64,000 nucleotides of DNA from Silicimonas sp. (lineage in GTDB: Bacteria; Pseudomonadota; Alphaproteobacteria; Rhodobacterales; Rhodobacteraceae): positions 144,047 through 208,046 of the forward strand of contig JAJDZT010000052.1 in assembly GCA_022824525.1 (NCBI GenBank), given 5' to 3'. Each line of letters starts with the position of its first letter. Positions within the stretch are counted from its first letter, which is position 1. The notes beneath the pieces are model-generated. The model worked only from the letters and a program-made list of their open reading frames with translations. It made no database searches and had not been told where the DNA came from. Made by a program: the position numbers and the translations under genes. This document shows positions 8,934-18,473 of this stretch, piece after piece.

Positions 8934-11900
8934 ATGGAAACCCTTACCTTCCGCCAGCCGCGCCTCGTTGCCCTGATCATCCTCGTACTCGTGTCGGCAG
9001 GCTTGTCTTCATTCCTGTCCCTTGGACGCCAGGAAGACCCGACGATCACCAACCTTTTTGCGACGGTGACCACGCAATTCCCGGGCGCTGACCCGGAGCG
9101 GGTCGAGGCACTCGTTACCGCGGAAATCGAAGAAGAACTCCGAACCATCGCGGAAATCGACACGGTGTCTTCGGTCTCGCGTTCGGGCGTTTCGGTTGTT
9201 TCGATCGAGCTTCTGGAAACTCTTGACGAGGCCACGATCGAGCAAGTCTGGTCCGAAGCGCGCGACGCCGTGGAAGATGCGCGCAGGTCGTTTCCAAGTG
9301 GCGTTCTTGCCCCGGATTTCGATGCGGAAGGGATCTCGGCCTACTCGGCTGTCATTGCCGTAACTTCGACCGAGGCAGGCGTTCCTCTGACATTGCTCTC
9401 CCGTCATGCGGAGGCTTTGGGAGACAGGTTGCGTTCGATCCCATCGACCCGTGCGGTCGAATATTTCGGGACGCCGGACGAGGAAGTTCTGATCAGCGTC
9501 GACCCAACCAAGGCGGCTTCGCTGGGTTTGACCGCTGCCGAAATCTCCTCCCGCATCACTGAAGCGGACGGAAAGGTGCAGGCGGGACGTCTGACGGGTA
9601 ACGTGGACCTGACGATCAGTGTAACTGGCGAAATCGAAACTCTGGATCGTCTCCGGCAAGTTGTATTGCGGGAAGGTCGGGCAGGCAGCACCGTCACGCT
9701 GGGGGACATCGCTGAGATCGACCGGGGACCGCGCTCTCCCGGATCGGAATATGCGATTGCCAACGGCCGCCCCGCTGTTCTCGTTGGAGTGCTGGCGCAG
9801 GATGGGGTCCAGATTGACCGATGGATGAGTTTCGTCCGCGATGAGCTTGCTGCCGGTGCCCCACAAATCCCTCTGGGCATCGAAGAAACGTTACTTTTTG
9901 ACCAGAGCACCTACACGCTCGACCGTCTTGCGGATGTCGCGACAAACATGGCGATTGGCGTCGCGCTCGTTGTGGCAGTCCTGTTCATTACACTTGGCGC
10001 ACGAGCGGCAGCGATTGTGGCGCTGGTCCTGCCCGTGGTTTCGCTGGCGACGCTGGCGACCATGAACTTCATCGGCCTGCCCATTCACCAGATGTCCGTG
10101 ACAGGCTTGATCGTGGCGCTCGGACTTCTGGTCGACGCAGCCATCGTGATGACAGACGAAATCCGGCGACGTCTGGCGCAAGGCATGGTCCGAATGGATG
10201 CTGTCCGCGATGCCGTTCGGCGCCTTGCAACCCCGCTTCTGGCATCGACGGTCACGACGGCTCTCGCGTTCACTCCGATGATCCTGCTTCCGGGGCCGGC
10301 AGGTGATTTCGTGGGCGCTATCGCCATTGCCGTTGTTCTCATGCTCGTCTGGTCCTTTGTGGTCGCACTTACGGTAACGCCCGCCATCGCGGGCTGGGTG
10401 CTGCCAACTGCGGAGCGCGGTTCGTTCCTGAGCAGGGGCATCTCCATTCCCGCCTTGGCCAAGCCGTTCGAGGCGTCGATCAGGCTGGCAGTGAACAATC
10501 CGCTGCGGGCCATGGCCGTCGCGCTCGTCTTGCCTGTTCTGGGCTTCGCTGCATTCCCGACATTGACCGCGCAGTTCTTCCCGGGCGTTGAGCGCAACCA
10601 GTTCTACATCGAGGTCGATCTCCCGCCGGGCGCATCCATTTCGGACACCGCGGAAACAGCCGCGGCCATGGACGAGATAATACGTGCGGACGAGGAAACC
10701 CGGAGTGTCTATTGGACCGTCGGTCGTTCCGGGCCCGCGTTCTACTACAACATCGTCGGCAATCGCTCTCAGGAACCGGGCTTCGCGCAGGCAATGGTCA
10801 CGACCGAAACCGACGCGGCCGCCGCGCGCCTTGTGACGTCTCTTCAGGCAGAGTTCGACACTACGTTCCCCGATGCGCAGATCATCGTGCGGGGGCTGGT
10901 GCAGGGGCCGCCGGTGGATGCGCCGGTGGAAATCACGATCAAGGGCCAGGACATCGCGACGCTGCGATCTCTCGGCGACGAAGTGCGCGCAATCATGGCG
11001 GATCTCGACCTTGTCACCCACGCGCGGTCGGGCGTGAACGGCGGTGCGCCGCAAGTCCGCTTCCAGATCGATGAAGTGAAAGCGCGTCTTCTTGGGTTGG
11101 ATGTGGCGGATGTTGCATCACAGCTGAACACGGCGCTGGTCGGGCTGACAGGGGGCTCGCTTGTTGAAGGGACCGAACAGCTTCCGGTGCGTGTGCGTAT
11201 GGGCGATGGGCTTCGCTCGGACTTGGGCGCAATTTCCGATATGCCGATCCTTCTGCCGAACGCGGCCGCGGTCTCTGCCACCGGAGCCTTTCCGGCGGTT
11301 CCGCTTTCAGAGATCGCCACACCCGTGATTGAGCCGTCGGAAAGCGTGATCACCCGGTCCGACGGTATTCGCGAAAACACGGTTCAGGCCTTCTTGGTCC
11401 CGGATGTTTTGCCGGAAGAAGCCTTGCAGCAAGTGCTTGCCGCGCTTGATGAACTTGGCTTTGAAGTTCCGTCTGGATACGAGATCGCGCTCGGCGGTGA
11501 CAGCGATGCACGATCGAACACCGTGGGTAACCTCATGGCGTCTGTTGGTCTGATCGTGACACTGACAATTGCCACGATCGCGCTGACCTTCAATTCCTTC
11601 CGGTTGACGCTGGTGACACTGGTGGTCTGTGTGTTGTCCGCGGGCCTGTCCATGCTGTCGCTTGCCATCATGCAGTACCCGTTTGGCATTCAGGCGATCA
11701 TCGGGGTGATCGGGTCGATCGGTGTCTCGATCAATGCGGCAATCATCATCCTGACGGGCCTGCAGAACGATCCCGATGCCAGCCGTGGCGATACGAATGC
11801 CATAGCGCGGGTCGTTACGGATTCGAGCCGTCATATCGTGTCCACAACAATCACTACCTTTGGCGGTTTCCTTCCCCTCATTCTGGAAGGCGGCGCCTTT

Positions 11901-12068
11901 TGGCCACCATTCGCGGTTGCGATTGCGGGCGGGGTTCTCCTGTCGACGGTTGTTTCGTTCTACTTCACTCCGCCGATCTTCGCCCTGGTGCGGCGGCGGG
12001 TGGAGAAACGCGAGGTGGATGCCAGCCCTGTCCGTGACATGCCTGACTTGCGCGTCGCGGCGGAGTGA
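8934..12068 (+). CDS. RND multidrug efflux transporter, inner-membrane pump
   Basis: A 1044-residue RND permease with the duplicated plan of 12 membrane helices and two large periplasmic loops. It opens METLTFRQPRLVALIILVL. Conserved segments include QFPGADPERVEALV and, in the fourth helix, VALGLLVDAAIVMTDEIRRR. Most AcrB-type pumps have two adjacent aspartates in that helix; here only the first is kept (VDAA), as in many AcrB-distant proton-driven RND pumps. It should export small hydrophobic compounds using the proton gradient. The substrate cannot be read from the sequence. Confidence 0.93.
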   Translation: METLTFRQPRLVALIILVLVSAGLSSFLSLGRQEDPTITNLFATVTTQFPGADPERVEALVTAEIEEELRTIAEIDTVSSVSRSGVSVVSIELLETLDEATIEQVWSEARDAVEDARRSFPSGVLAPDFDAEGISAYSAVIAVTSTEAGVPLTLLSRHAEALGDRLRSIPSTRAVEYFGTPDEEVLISVDPTKAASLGLTAAEISSRITEADGKVQAGRLTGNVDLTISVTGEIETLDRLRQVVLREGRAGSTVTLGDIAEIDRGPRSPGSEYAIANGRPAVLVGVLAQDGVQIDRWMSFVRDELAAGAPQIPLGIEETLLFDQSTYTLDRLADVATNMAIGVALVVAVLFITLGARAAAIVALVLPVVSLATLATMNFIGLPIHQMSVTGLIVALGLLVDAAIVMTDEIRRRLAQGMVRMDAVRDAVRRLATPLLASTVTTALAFTPMILLPGPAGDFVGAIAIAVVLMLVWSFVVALTVTPAIAGWVLPTAERGSFLSRGISIPALAKPFEASIRLAVNNPLRAMAVALVLPVLGFAAFPTLTAQFFPGVERNQFYIEVDLPPGASISDTAETAAAMDEIIRADEETRSVYWTVGRSGPAFYYNIVGNRSQEPGFAQAMVTTETDAAAARLVTSLQAEFDTTFPDAQIIVRGLVQGPPVDAPVEITIKGQDIATLRSLGDEVRAIMADLDLVTHARSGVNGGAPQVRFQIDEVKARLLGLDVADVASQLNTALVGLTGGSLVEGTEQLPVRVRMGDGLRSDLGAISDMPILLPNAAAVSATGAFPAVPLSEIATPVIEPSESVITRSDGIRENTVQAFLVPDVLPEEALQQVLAALDELGFEVPSGYEIALGGDSDARSNTVGNLMASVGLIVTLTIATIALTFNSFRLTLVTLVVCVLSAGLSMLSLAIMQYPFGIQAIIGVIGSIGVSINAAIIILTGLQNDPDASRGDTNAIARVVTDSSRHIVSTTITTFGGFLPLILEGGAFWPPFAVAIAGGVLLSTVVSFYFTPPIFALVRRRVEKREVDASPVRDMPDLRVAAE

Positions 12069-12154
12069 GAGTAGGGCGGGCGGTTCTGCACCGTTAATGG
12101 GCGCCATTGGGCCCTGCGGCTTTCCCTGCATAAAGAAATACACCCAAGTTGATT

Positions 12155-12181
12155 GCGGAGAGTGGCTTTGCTGCTCTCCGC
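12155..12181 (+). terminator. Hairpin downstream of the RND pump gene
   Basis: GCGGAGAG (12155-12162) and CTCTCCGC (12174-12181) are perfect 8 bp arms around an 11-nt loop, about 85 bp past the pump stop codon. No T-tract follows, so termination would need another factor or be partial. Confidence 0.4.
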
Positions 12182-12373
12182 GATGGCCGTTCCTCCACAA
12201 CTCCTCGGATGCATTTTTGGGGGAGTGTTCGGGTGCACTCTGCGAATGAGAATCAAATAAAACATACTAAAAACAGTACTCTAAACTAGTATCTAGGTTT
12301 CGCTTCAAGCTCTCGCGATTGACCCTGAAATGTTGGGTTGACGGAATTCAGAACTGATATTACCAATTAGTAA

Positions 12374-12389
12374 GTTACTAGATAGTAAC
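12374..12389. promoter_or_regulatory. Operator palindrome upstream of tctC
   Basis: GTTACTA-GA-TAGTAAC is a perfect inverted repeat with 7 bp arms, ending 16 bp before the tctC ATG and just upstream of the ribosome site. Size and symmetry suit a TetR-family dimer. A TetR gene (15509-16165) lies in the same operon, so autorepression is the simplest reading. Confidence 0.6.
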
Positions 12390-12405
12390 ATTTTGGGAGG
12401 ATCTT

Positions 12406-13416
12406 ATGCTAAGACTGATTTCTGCGTCAGCCTGTACGGCTGCGCTGTTGCTTACGGCCACTTCAGTGTCTGCTGACTGGCAGCCTGACAAGCCGATCAA
12501 CATCATCGTTCCGTGGTCCGCGGGTGGATCGACGGACCAGGTTACGCGGGTTGTTGCACCAATTCTGGAGGAAGCGCTCGGAACGCCTATCGTGGTGGTG
12601 AACCAGCCGGGTGCATCCGGATCGATCGGGACCAAGGCGGCTCTCGATGCACCGCGCGATGGATATACATGGACAGCGAACGCGATCGCGAACAACGCGA
12701 CCTATTCGGTCACCGGTCTGATCGAAGGCACGTCGATTGATGATTACCAGATCTACCTTCACGTCGCGAATGTCCCGGTCGTCAGCGTCAATGCGGACGC
12801 GCCATATGCCGATTTCGGTGAACTGCTGGAAGCGATGAAAGGTGGAGACGTCACCGTGGGTACCGCAGGGGTGAATTCCTCCGGCGGCATGGCACTGGCG
12901 GCTATCAAGGAGGCATCGGGCGGGGAACTTGGTGCTCGCGCCGTAACCTATGACGGTGGCAATCCTGCAGTACTCGCAGCAGCGTCCGGGGAAGTTGTGG
13001 CAACGACCCAGCTTGCAGTGGAACAGACGGAAATGATCAAGGCGGGCAAACTTCGCGCGCTTGCCGTTCTTTCGGACAAGGCACTGACGGTCGAAGGCAT
13101 CGACCCGATCCCGCCAATCACGGATTGGCTTACCGAAATGCCAGTTGCACCGGATTACTTCGGTGTCTTCATCCCGAAGGGCGCGCCACAGGAAGTCTAT
13201 GACACCGTGGACAAGGTATGGGCCGAGCACGTGATGAACTCCGAAGCACTGGCGGCCTACGCGCTCGAACGCGGCGCGGATTTCGATCCGTCCTATGGAG
13301 ACAAGGCACGTGAGCGGGCGATGCCCGTTGTGATCGCCGAGGCTTGTGCCCGTGTGACGCGCGGTGAGGCCGTTGTCGATCCGTCCGAAATCGGGATTTC
13401 CTGTCCGGCAGAGTGA
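12406..13416 (+). CDS. TTT transporter substrate-binding protein, TctC-like
   Basis: A 336-residue periplasmic binding protein of the Bug/TctC family with a signal peptide ending about TSVSA-DW. Family segments are PINIIVPWSAGGSTDQVTRVVAP near the N-terminus, VVVNQPGASGSIGTKAA, and DYFGVFIPKGAPQEVYD near the C-terminus. It captures a small carboxylate, possibly a sugar acid given the genes downstream, and delivers it to TctA/TctB. The start has a strong GGGAGGA ribosome site. A hairpin follows its stop, as is common when the binding protein must be made in excess. Confidence 0.92.
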   Translation: MLRLISASACTAALLLTATSVSADWQPDKPINIIVPWSAGGSTDQVTRVVAPILEEALGTPIVVVNQPGASGSIGTKAALDAPRDGYTWTANAIANNATYSVTGLIEGTSIDDYQIYLHVANVPVVSVNADAPYADFGELLEAMKGGDVTVGTAGVNSSGGMALAAIKEASGGELGARAVTYDGGNPAVLAAASGEVVATTQLAVEQTEMIKAGKLRALAVLSDKALTVEGIDPIPPITDWLTEMPVAPDYFGVFIPKGAPQEVYDTVDKVWAEHVMNSEALAAYALERGADFDPSYGDKARERAMPVVIAEACARVTRGEAVVDPSEIGISCPAE

Positions 13417-13441
13417 CGCTTGTCAGGTCATAATCCTTATC

Positions 13442-13474
13442 CCTGTGAGGCGGAGCAACACGTCGCCTCACAGG
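13442..13474 (+). terminator. Intercistronic hairpin between tctC and tctB
   Basis: CCTGTGAGGCG (13442-13452) and CGCCTCACAGG (13464-13474) form a perfect 11 bp stem with an 11-nt loop, between the tctC stop and the chosen tctB start. No U-tract follows. It probably protects the upstream binding-protein message or ends part of the transcripts, raising the binding protein over the membrane subunits. Confidence 0.6.
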
Positions 13475-13512
13475 TCCGGTACTCCGATCCACTTCTAGAG
13501 CGAGCCCCGCAA

Positions 13513-13989
13513 ATGCGCTTTGATTCCGCCATTGCTGATCGTGTGACTGCCGTCGTGTTGTTCGCCCTTGGAGGTGCGATGCTCTGGGGTGGCTTCGTGA
13601 TGGATCGCCTGGAAATCCGTCAAATTCATCCGGCGTCGATACCCGGTCTCGTTCCGATGATATTGGGTGCCGCGATGATGCTGTGTGCGGCGCTCCTGGC
13701 ATGGAGTGCGACCAGCGCCGAGCGGAAAAAGCCGGATGAAGGCTCGTGGCGGAACTTTGCCTTCACCGCCGTTTGGAGCTGCTTTTTCGCGGTCGTTCTG
13801 GTGAGCCGCATTCCGTTTGCTGCGGCCACGGCAATCTATGTCGCCGGGTTTGCCGGCTGGTTCATGCTGCCTGATACTCCGAGCGCCTCGCGCCTCAAGG
13901 TTACTGTTCTGATCATCGGCTTCGGCCTCGTGACGGCGCTCGCGATTTCGAGCCTGTTCCGTTACGGCTTTCTGGTGAGGCTGCCCTGA
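13513..13989 (+). CDS. TTT transporter small membrane subunit, TctB-like
   Basis: A 158-residue protein with four hydrophobic helices, matching TctB in size and place. It starts MRFDSAIADRVTAVVLFALGG. An in-frame TTG at 13420 would give a longer product, but that reading runs through the hairpin at 13442-13474 and adds a non-family leader. The stop shares one base with the tctA start (TGATG). TctB is needed for transport with TctA; its exact role is unclear. Confidence 0.85.
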   Translation: MRFDSAIADRVTAVVLFALGGAMLWGGFVMDRLEIRQIHPASIPGLVPMILGAAMMLCAALLAWSATSAERKKPDEGSWRNFAFTAVWSCFFAVVLVSRIPFAAATAIYVAGFAGWFMLPDTPSASRLKVTVLIIGFGLVTALAISSLFRYGFLVRLP

Positions 13990-15512
13990 TGGAGGCGCTT
14001 CAACAATTCGGGCTTGCCCTGCTGGCCCTGTTGACGCCGGTGGGCCTATTTCACGTGGCTTGGGCGACCTTGCTCGGGATTTTCGTGGGGTCTCTGCCGG
14101 GTCTCACCGCGACCATGGGTGTCGCGTTGCTGACCACGCTGACCTACACGATGGAGCGTGACGCCGCGATCCTCGTTCTCATCTGCATGTATGTGGGCGC
14201 AATCTATGGCGGCTCGCGCAGTGCGATTTTGTTGAATATTCCGGGCACTCCGGCTTCGGCAGCCACATCGCTTGACGGCTACCCTTTGGCGCAACGCGGT
14301 GAGGCCGGGTACGCAATGGGTCTGGCCACGGCGGGGTCGGCACTGGGGACACTGGTGGGCATTCTGCTTCTGGTGCTTCTGGCCCCGCCTTTGGCCGCGA
14401 TTGCCTTCGATTTCGGATCATTCGAATTCTTCTGGCTCGCGGTTTTCGGCATTGTCATCTCGGGTCAACTGACCGGTGGTGTGTCCCCGTTGAAGGGCTA
14501 CATCGCAGGATTGCTCGGGTTGATGGTGGCGATGATCGGCTCCGAAGGGCTCCACGCGCATGTGCGGTTTAATCTTGGCTTTGACCAGCTGAATGGCGGG
14601 ATCGGATTGATCCCGGCGATGGTCGGTGCATTCGGATTTGCCGAGGTGCTGACGGTGATGCACCGTCGACGCGCCGAGTTGGTGAAAGGCGAGGGGCGCC
14701 CCGACCGTGTATTGCCGAAACTTGTAGACCTTGTGAGGTACAAGTTCACCATTCTCCGGTCCGGTGTAATAGGAACACTGATCGGGATCATTCCGGGTGT
14801 GGGCGAAGACATCGGGGCATGGGCGTCCTATGCCGCAGCCCGGCGGACAAGCCGAGAGAAGAACGAGTTCGGGCAGGGCTCCAAGGAGGGATTGACGGCT
14901 GCGGAAACCGGAAACTCCGCGGTGGTTCCCGGCGCTCTGATCCCGGCGTTGACGCTGGCGGTCCCGGGGTCTGCCCCGGCGGCGGTTCTGATTGCCGCGC
15001 TTTTCCTTCACGGCATTCGGCCCGGCCCGATGATCATGATCGAGCAGCCGACATTCATTTATTCCGTCGCAGCCATGCTGGTCCTCGCAACACTTGCAAT
15101 CGCGGTCTTCGGCCTGTCGCTCACCCGGCTTTTCATCCAGGTCTTGCGTATTCCGCGTGAACTGCTGATGCCGGTGGTCTTCACCCTTTGCGTCATAGGA
15201 CCTTACGCATTGACCCAACGCGTTTTCGACATCTGGGTCATGGTTGTTTTCGGCCTTATCGGATTTGTGCTTCGTCAGATGAACTACCCGATGGCCCCCT
15301 TGGTGCTCGGGATTATTCTTGGCGCGCTTGTCGACAAAAGCCTGCGCCGCGGGCTGACACTGACCGATGGCGATCTGACGCCGTTTTTCACCCGACCGAT
15401 TTCCGCAGTTTTCGTTGTGATTATTGTGCTTTCCATCGTCGCTGGCCTAAAGCCTGTGCGTCGGGCCATTTCTCGACTGGGATGGTTCCGTCAGGAGAGG
15501 AAGGACGCATGA
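13989..15512 (+). CDS. TTT transporter large permease, TctA-like
   Basis: A 507-residue permease with about 12 membrane segments. TctA signatures are present: GIFVGSLPGLTATMGVALL near residue 30, YGGSRSAILLNIPGTPAS, and the matching second-half loop IGIIPGVGEDIGAW with the PGSAPAAVLIAAL segment. It is the ion-coupled channel of the tripartite carboxylate transporter. The start overlaps tctB by one base, and the stop overlaps the tetR start (ATGA), so transporter and regulator are one transcript. Confidence 0.94.
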   Translation: MEALQQFGLALLALLTPVGLFHVAWATLLGIFVGSLPGLTATMGVALLTTLTYTMERDAAILVLICMYVGAIYGGSRSAILLNIPGTPASAATSLDGYPLAQRGEAGYAMGLATAGSALGTLVGILLLVLLAPPLAAIAFDFGSFEFFWLAVFGIVISGQLTGGVSPLKGYIAGLLGLMVAMIGSEGLHAHVRFNLGFDQLNGGIGLIPAMVGAFGFAEVLTVMHRRRAELVKGEGRPDRVLPKLVDLVRYKFTILRSGVIGTLIGIIPGVGEDIGAWASYAAARRTSREKNEFGQGSKEGLTAAETGNSAVVPGALIPALTLAVPGSAPAAVLIAALFLHGIRPGPMIMIEQPTFIYSVAAMLVLATLAIAVFGLSLTRLFIQVLRIPRELLMPVVFTLCVIGPYALTQRVFDIWVMVVFGLIGFVLRQMNYPMAPLVLGIILGALVDKSLRRGLTLTDGDLTPFFTRPISAVFVVIIVLSIVAGLKPVRRAISRLGWFRQERKDA

Positions 15513-16165
15513 CCAAGACAGAAACAGCGCATCCACGCCACGCCGCCGCAACACAGCGCCGCATTCTGGACGCCGCGTTAAGTGAGTTTTCGACCCACGG
15601 ATATGGCGGTGCGAGAGTCGATCGTGTGGCCGCCATGGCCGAGGTCTCGAAGCCGATGATCTACAACTATTTCGGGGACAAGGACGCACTCTACAAGGCG
15701 GCTCTGAAAGAAGCATACGTTCAGATTCGCGAGGGCGAACGCCAGATCGCAACGGAGCACATGGAGCCTGAAGACGCCATTCGGGAACTGGCGCGCTTCA
15801 CCATGGAGCACTTCATTCAGAAGCCGTGGTTCATCTCGATGCTGAACACCGAGAACCTGAGACGCGGCGCTGCCGTGCGCGAGATCGAAGACGTGGCCGA
15901 GATCCAGTCGACCATGATCGCTCAGATGAGCCACATCCTGGAGCGCGGGGTCGCGACCGGTCGGTTCCGGTCCGGTATCGATCCGGTGGAACTCTACATC
16001 ATGATGGCGTCGCTCTGTTTCTTCCCGGTGTCCAACCAGCACACGTTGCGCGTCGTGTTCCAGACCCCGATCGATGCTCCGTGGCTAAAGCGCCGTGCCG
16101 AAGAGGCAGGCGAAATGCTGGTGCGCTATCTGCGCGCGGACCCAGTACCTCCGCCAAATCCCTGA
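15509..16165 (+). CDS. TetR family regulator of the TTT/sugar operon
   Basis: A 218-residue TetR regulator. The N-terminal DNA-binding domain reads QRRILDAALSEFSTHGYGGARVDRVAAMAEVSKPMIYNYFGDKDALY. A C-terminal helical sensor domain resembling the TetR_C family follows. It is embedded in the operon, overlapping tctA by four bases and lying 16 bp before a dehydrogenase gene. The palindrome at 12374-12389 is its likely operator. The inducer is probably the transported acid or an intermediate. Confidence 0.9.
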   Translation: MTKTETAHPRHAAATQRRILDAALSEFSTHGYGGARVDRVAAMAEVSKPMIYNYFGDKDALYKAALKEAYVQIREGERQIATEHMEPEDAIRELARFTMEHFIQKPWFISMLNTENLRRGAAVREIEDVAEIQSTMIAQMSHILERGVATGRFRSGIDPVELYIMMASLCFFPVSNQHTLRVVFQTPIDAPWLKRRAEEAGEMLVRYLRADPVPPPNP

Positions 16166-16181
16166 AGTAAAGGAAAGACCT

Positions 16182-17333
16182 ATGACCGAACAAAGACTTG
16201 GAATCATCATGCATGGGGTTACAGGCCGCATGGGGATGAACCAGCATCTGATCCGTTCGGTCCTGGCGATCCGTGACCAGGGTGGGCTGGCGCTGTCCGA
16301 CGGATCCAGACTGATGCCTGATCCGATCATTGTTGGCAGAAACGCACTCAAGGTCGAAGCGCTGGCGAAAGAACACGGGGTGGCGCGCTGGACAACCGAC
16401 CTCGATGCAGCACTGGCGAACCCGGACGATACGCTCTTCTTCGACGCAGCCTCGACCCAACTTCGTCCCGCTCTTCTGCGGCGCGCGATTGATGCGGGCA
16501 AACACGTCTATTGCGAGAAGCCCGTTTCGGAAGGATTGGAAGATGCGGTGTCGATTGCGCGCTATGCGGCGGAAAAGGGCGTCAAAAACGGAATTGTGCA
16601 TGACAAGCTCGACCTGCCGGGCCTGCTGAAACTCAAGCGGCTGCGCGATTCAGGCTTTTTCGGTCGCATGCTCTCGGTGCGCGGGGAATTCGGCTACTGG
16701 GTTTTCGAAGGCGACTGGATGCCAGCACAGCGGCCCTCGTGGAATTATCGCGCTGCGGACGGCGGCGGTATCATCTCCGACATGCTCTGCCATTGGCGCT
16801 ACGTGCTCGACAATGTCGTGGCACCGGTCAAATCCGTCAGCTGCCTTGGTGCGACGCATATTCCGAACCGGTGGGATGAGGCGGATCAGGAATATCGGGC
16901 CGACGCGGATGATGCAGCTTATGCCACCTTCCTTCTCGAAGGAGACATCGTCGCCCACATCAACTCAAGCTGGTGCACACGCGTTCGACGCGATGACCTC
17001 GTGACGTTTCAGATCGATGGTACCCATGGGTCCGCTGTCGCTGGGCTTCACTCATGCAGGTCGCAACATCGAGTCAACACGCCAAAGCCGGTTTGGAATC
17101 CTGATGAACCTCAAACACTGAACTTTTTCGACGGCTGGGATGAAGTGCCCGACAACACGATCTTCGACAACGGCTTTAAAGTGCAGTGGGAGGCGTTCCT
17201 CCGCCATGTCGTGGAAGACGGGCCTTGGAACTATACGCTTCTGGAAGGGGCCAAGGGCGTGCAACTTGCCGAGGCGGGATACAAGAGCTGGAAAGAGCGC
17301 CGCTGGATCGACCTGGAGGAACTCTCGGTATGA
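16182..17333 (+). CDS. Gfo/Idh/MocA family oxidoreductase
   Basis: A 383-residue NAD(P)-dependent dehydrogenase. The Rossmann start is GIIMHGVTGRMGMNQHLIRS, and the family's EKP motif is HVYCEKPVSEG near residue 113. The C-terminal substrate domain contains GGGIISDMLCHWRYVLDN, where an active-site histidine is expected. These enzymes oxidise or reduce sugars, inositols and derivatives. I chose the ATG at 16182 with AAGGA upstream; an earlier in-frame start lies inside tetR. The stop overlaps the next start (ATGA). Substrate unknown. Confidence 0.88.
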   Translation: MTEQRLGIIMHGVTGRMGMNQHLIRSVLAIRDQGGLALSDGSRLMPDPIIVGRNALKVEALAKEHGVARWTTDLDAALANPDDTLFFDAASTQLRPALLRRAIDAGKHVYCEKPVSEGLEDAVSIARYAAEKGVKNGIVHDKLDLPGLLKLKRLRDSGFFGRMLSVRGEFGYWVFEGDWMPAQRPSWNYRAADGGGIISDMLCHWRYVLDNVVAPVKSVSCLGATHIPNRWDEADQEYRADADDAAYATFLLEGDIVAHINSSWCTRVRRDDLVTFQIDGTHGSAVAGLHSCRSQHRVNTPKPVWNPDEPQTLNFFDGWDEVPDNTIFDNGFKVQWEAFLRHVVEDGPWNYTLLEGAKGVQLAEAGYKSWKERRWIDLEELSV

Positions 17334-18472
17334 GCCAACTCAACTTACCCGGCGGTGCCGTAACACTGTCAGCCGGACCAATGCCAGAAACTGGCGCGTC
17401 GTGGAACCGAACCGCCTATGCGGCCGCCCATGTAGTGGCCGATCCCTTGGCTGAGGCCGACCCGTGGCTTGATTGCCCAATGGATTGGGACCGCACACTC
17501 GCCTTTCGTGAGCATCTTTGGTCGCTTGGCTTCGGAGTAGCAGAAGCCATGGACACGGCTCAGCGGGGGATGGGGCTGGACTGGCCGACGTCGCTGGAAC
17601 TCATCCAGCGGTCGACGGCTCTTGCCCGATCCGGTGGCCATATGATCGCGTCCGGTGCCGGGACGGATCATTTGACACCAGCGCCTGACGTGACCCTTGA
17701 TCAGGTTATCGCCGCTTATGAGCAGCAATGCGAGGCGGTGGAGGCTGCGGGCAGTCGGGTCATCATGATGGCAAGCCGCGCCTTGGTGCAGGCTGCGAAA
17801 GGGCCGGACGATTACGAAAAGGTCTACTCCCATGTGCTGGGTGGTTTGTCCCAGCCCGCGATCCTGCATTGGCTGGGCGAGATGTTCGACCCCGCCCTTG
17901 CAGGGTACTGGGGATCGAATGACCATATGGCCGCCATGGACACCGCAATCTCCGTCATCTCTGACAACGCGGCCAAGATCGATGGGATCAAAATATCGCT
18001 CTTGTCGGCAGAAAAGGAGATTGCGATGCGCCGCCGTCTTCCGGACGGCGTCAGGATGTATACCGGGGATGATTTCAACTACCCGGACCTGATCGCTGGC
18101 GACGAAGAGGGCTTCAGTCACGCGCTGCTGGGCATATTCGATCCCATTGCAGGGGTGGCTGCGCGCGCATTGGGGCAACTCGGCGAGGGAGACCTCGATG
18201 GCTATCACGCCACCTTTGCCCCAAGCGTTCCCTTGTCACGGCACATCTTCAAAGCGCCGACCCGGTTTTACAAAACGGGTGTCGTGTTCCTCGCTTACCT
18301 GACGGGGCATCAGGATCACTTCACCATGATTGGCGGTCAGGAAAGCGCACGTTCGTCGCTTCACCTGGCCGAGATCATCCGTCTGGCAAATGCCTCCGGT
18401 CTCTTCGTCGATCCAGAAATGGCTGCCGCGCGGGCCCGACCCGTTTTCGCAGCACGTGGCGTGGAGGTTTAG
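17330..18472 (+). CDS. DUF993 / dihydrodipicolinate-synthase-like protein
   Basis: A 380-residue protein that I recognise as DUF993 type, a poorly characterised branch usually described as aldolase-like TIM barrels. Visible features are the long GMGLDWPTSLELIQRSTALA region and AGTDHLTPAPDVTLDQVI. GVRMYTGDDFNYPDLIAGDEEGFSHAL may hold the cofactor or substrate loop. It overlaps the upstream dehydrogenase by four bases and sits just ahead of a sugar isomerase. A retro-aldol cleavage of an oxidised sugar would fit the set, but that is inference. Confidence 0.75.
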   Translation: MSQLNLPGGAVTLSAGPMPETGASWNRTAYAAAHVVADPLAEADPWLDCPMDWDRTLAFREHLWSLGFGVAEAMDTAQRGMGLDWPTSLELIQRSTALARSGGHMIASGAGTDHLTPAPDVTLDQVIAAYEQQCEAVEAAGSRVIMMASRALVQAAKGPDDYEKVYSHVLGGLSQPAILHWLGEMFDPALAGYWGSNDHMAAMDTAISVISDNAAKIDGIKISLLSAEKEIAMRRRLPDGVRMYTGDDFNYPDLIAGDEEGFSHALLGIFDPIAGVAARALGQLGEGDLDGYHATFAPSVPLSRHIFKAPTRFYKTGVVFLAYLTGHQDHFTMIGGQESARSSLHLAEIIRLANASGLFVDPEMAAARARPVFAARGVEV

Positions 18473-18473
18473 G

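Larger units (their letters stand above)
12069..12405. other. Intergenic region between RND pump and TTT transporter
   Basis: A 337 bp gap. It holds a GC-rich hairpin (12155-12181) in its first half. The second half is AT-rich, with a possible -35 TTGACG at 12338-12343, a perfect palindrome at 12374-12389 and a strong GGAGG ribosome site before tctC. I see no convincing gene in it. Confidence 0.7.

Noticed and set aside
12098-12250. A Cys-rich 50-residue frame (starts MGAIGPCGFPC) downstream of the RND pump
   Set aside because: It has no ribosome site, and the GC hairpin at 12155-12181 lies within it. It could be real, but nothing supports it.
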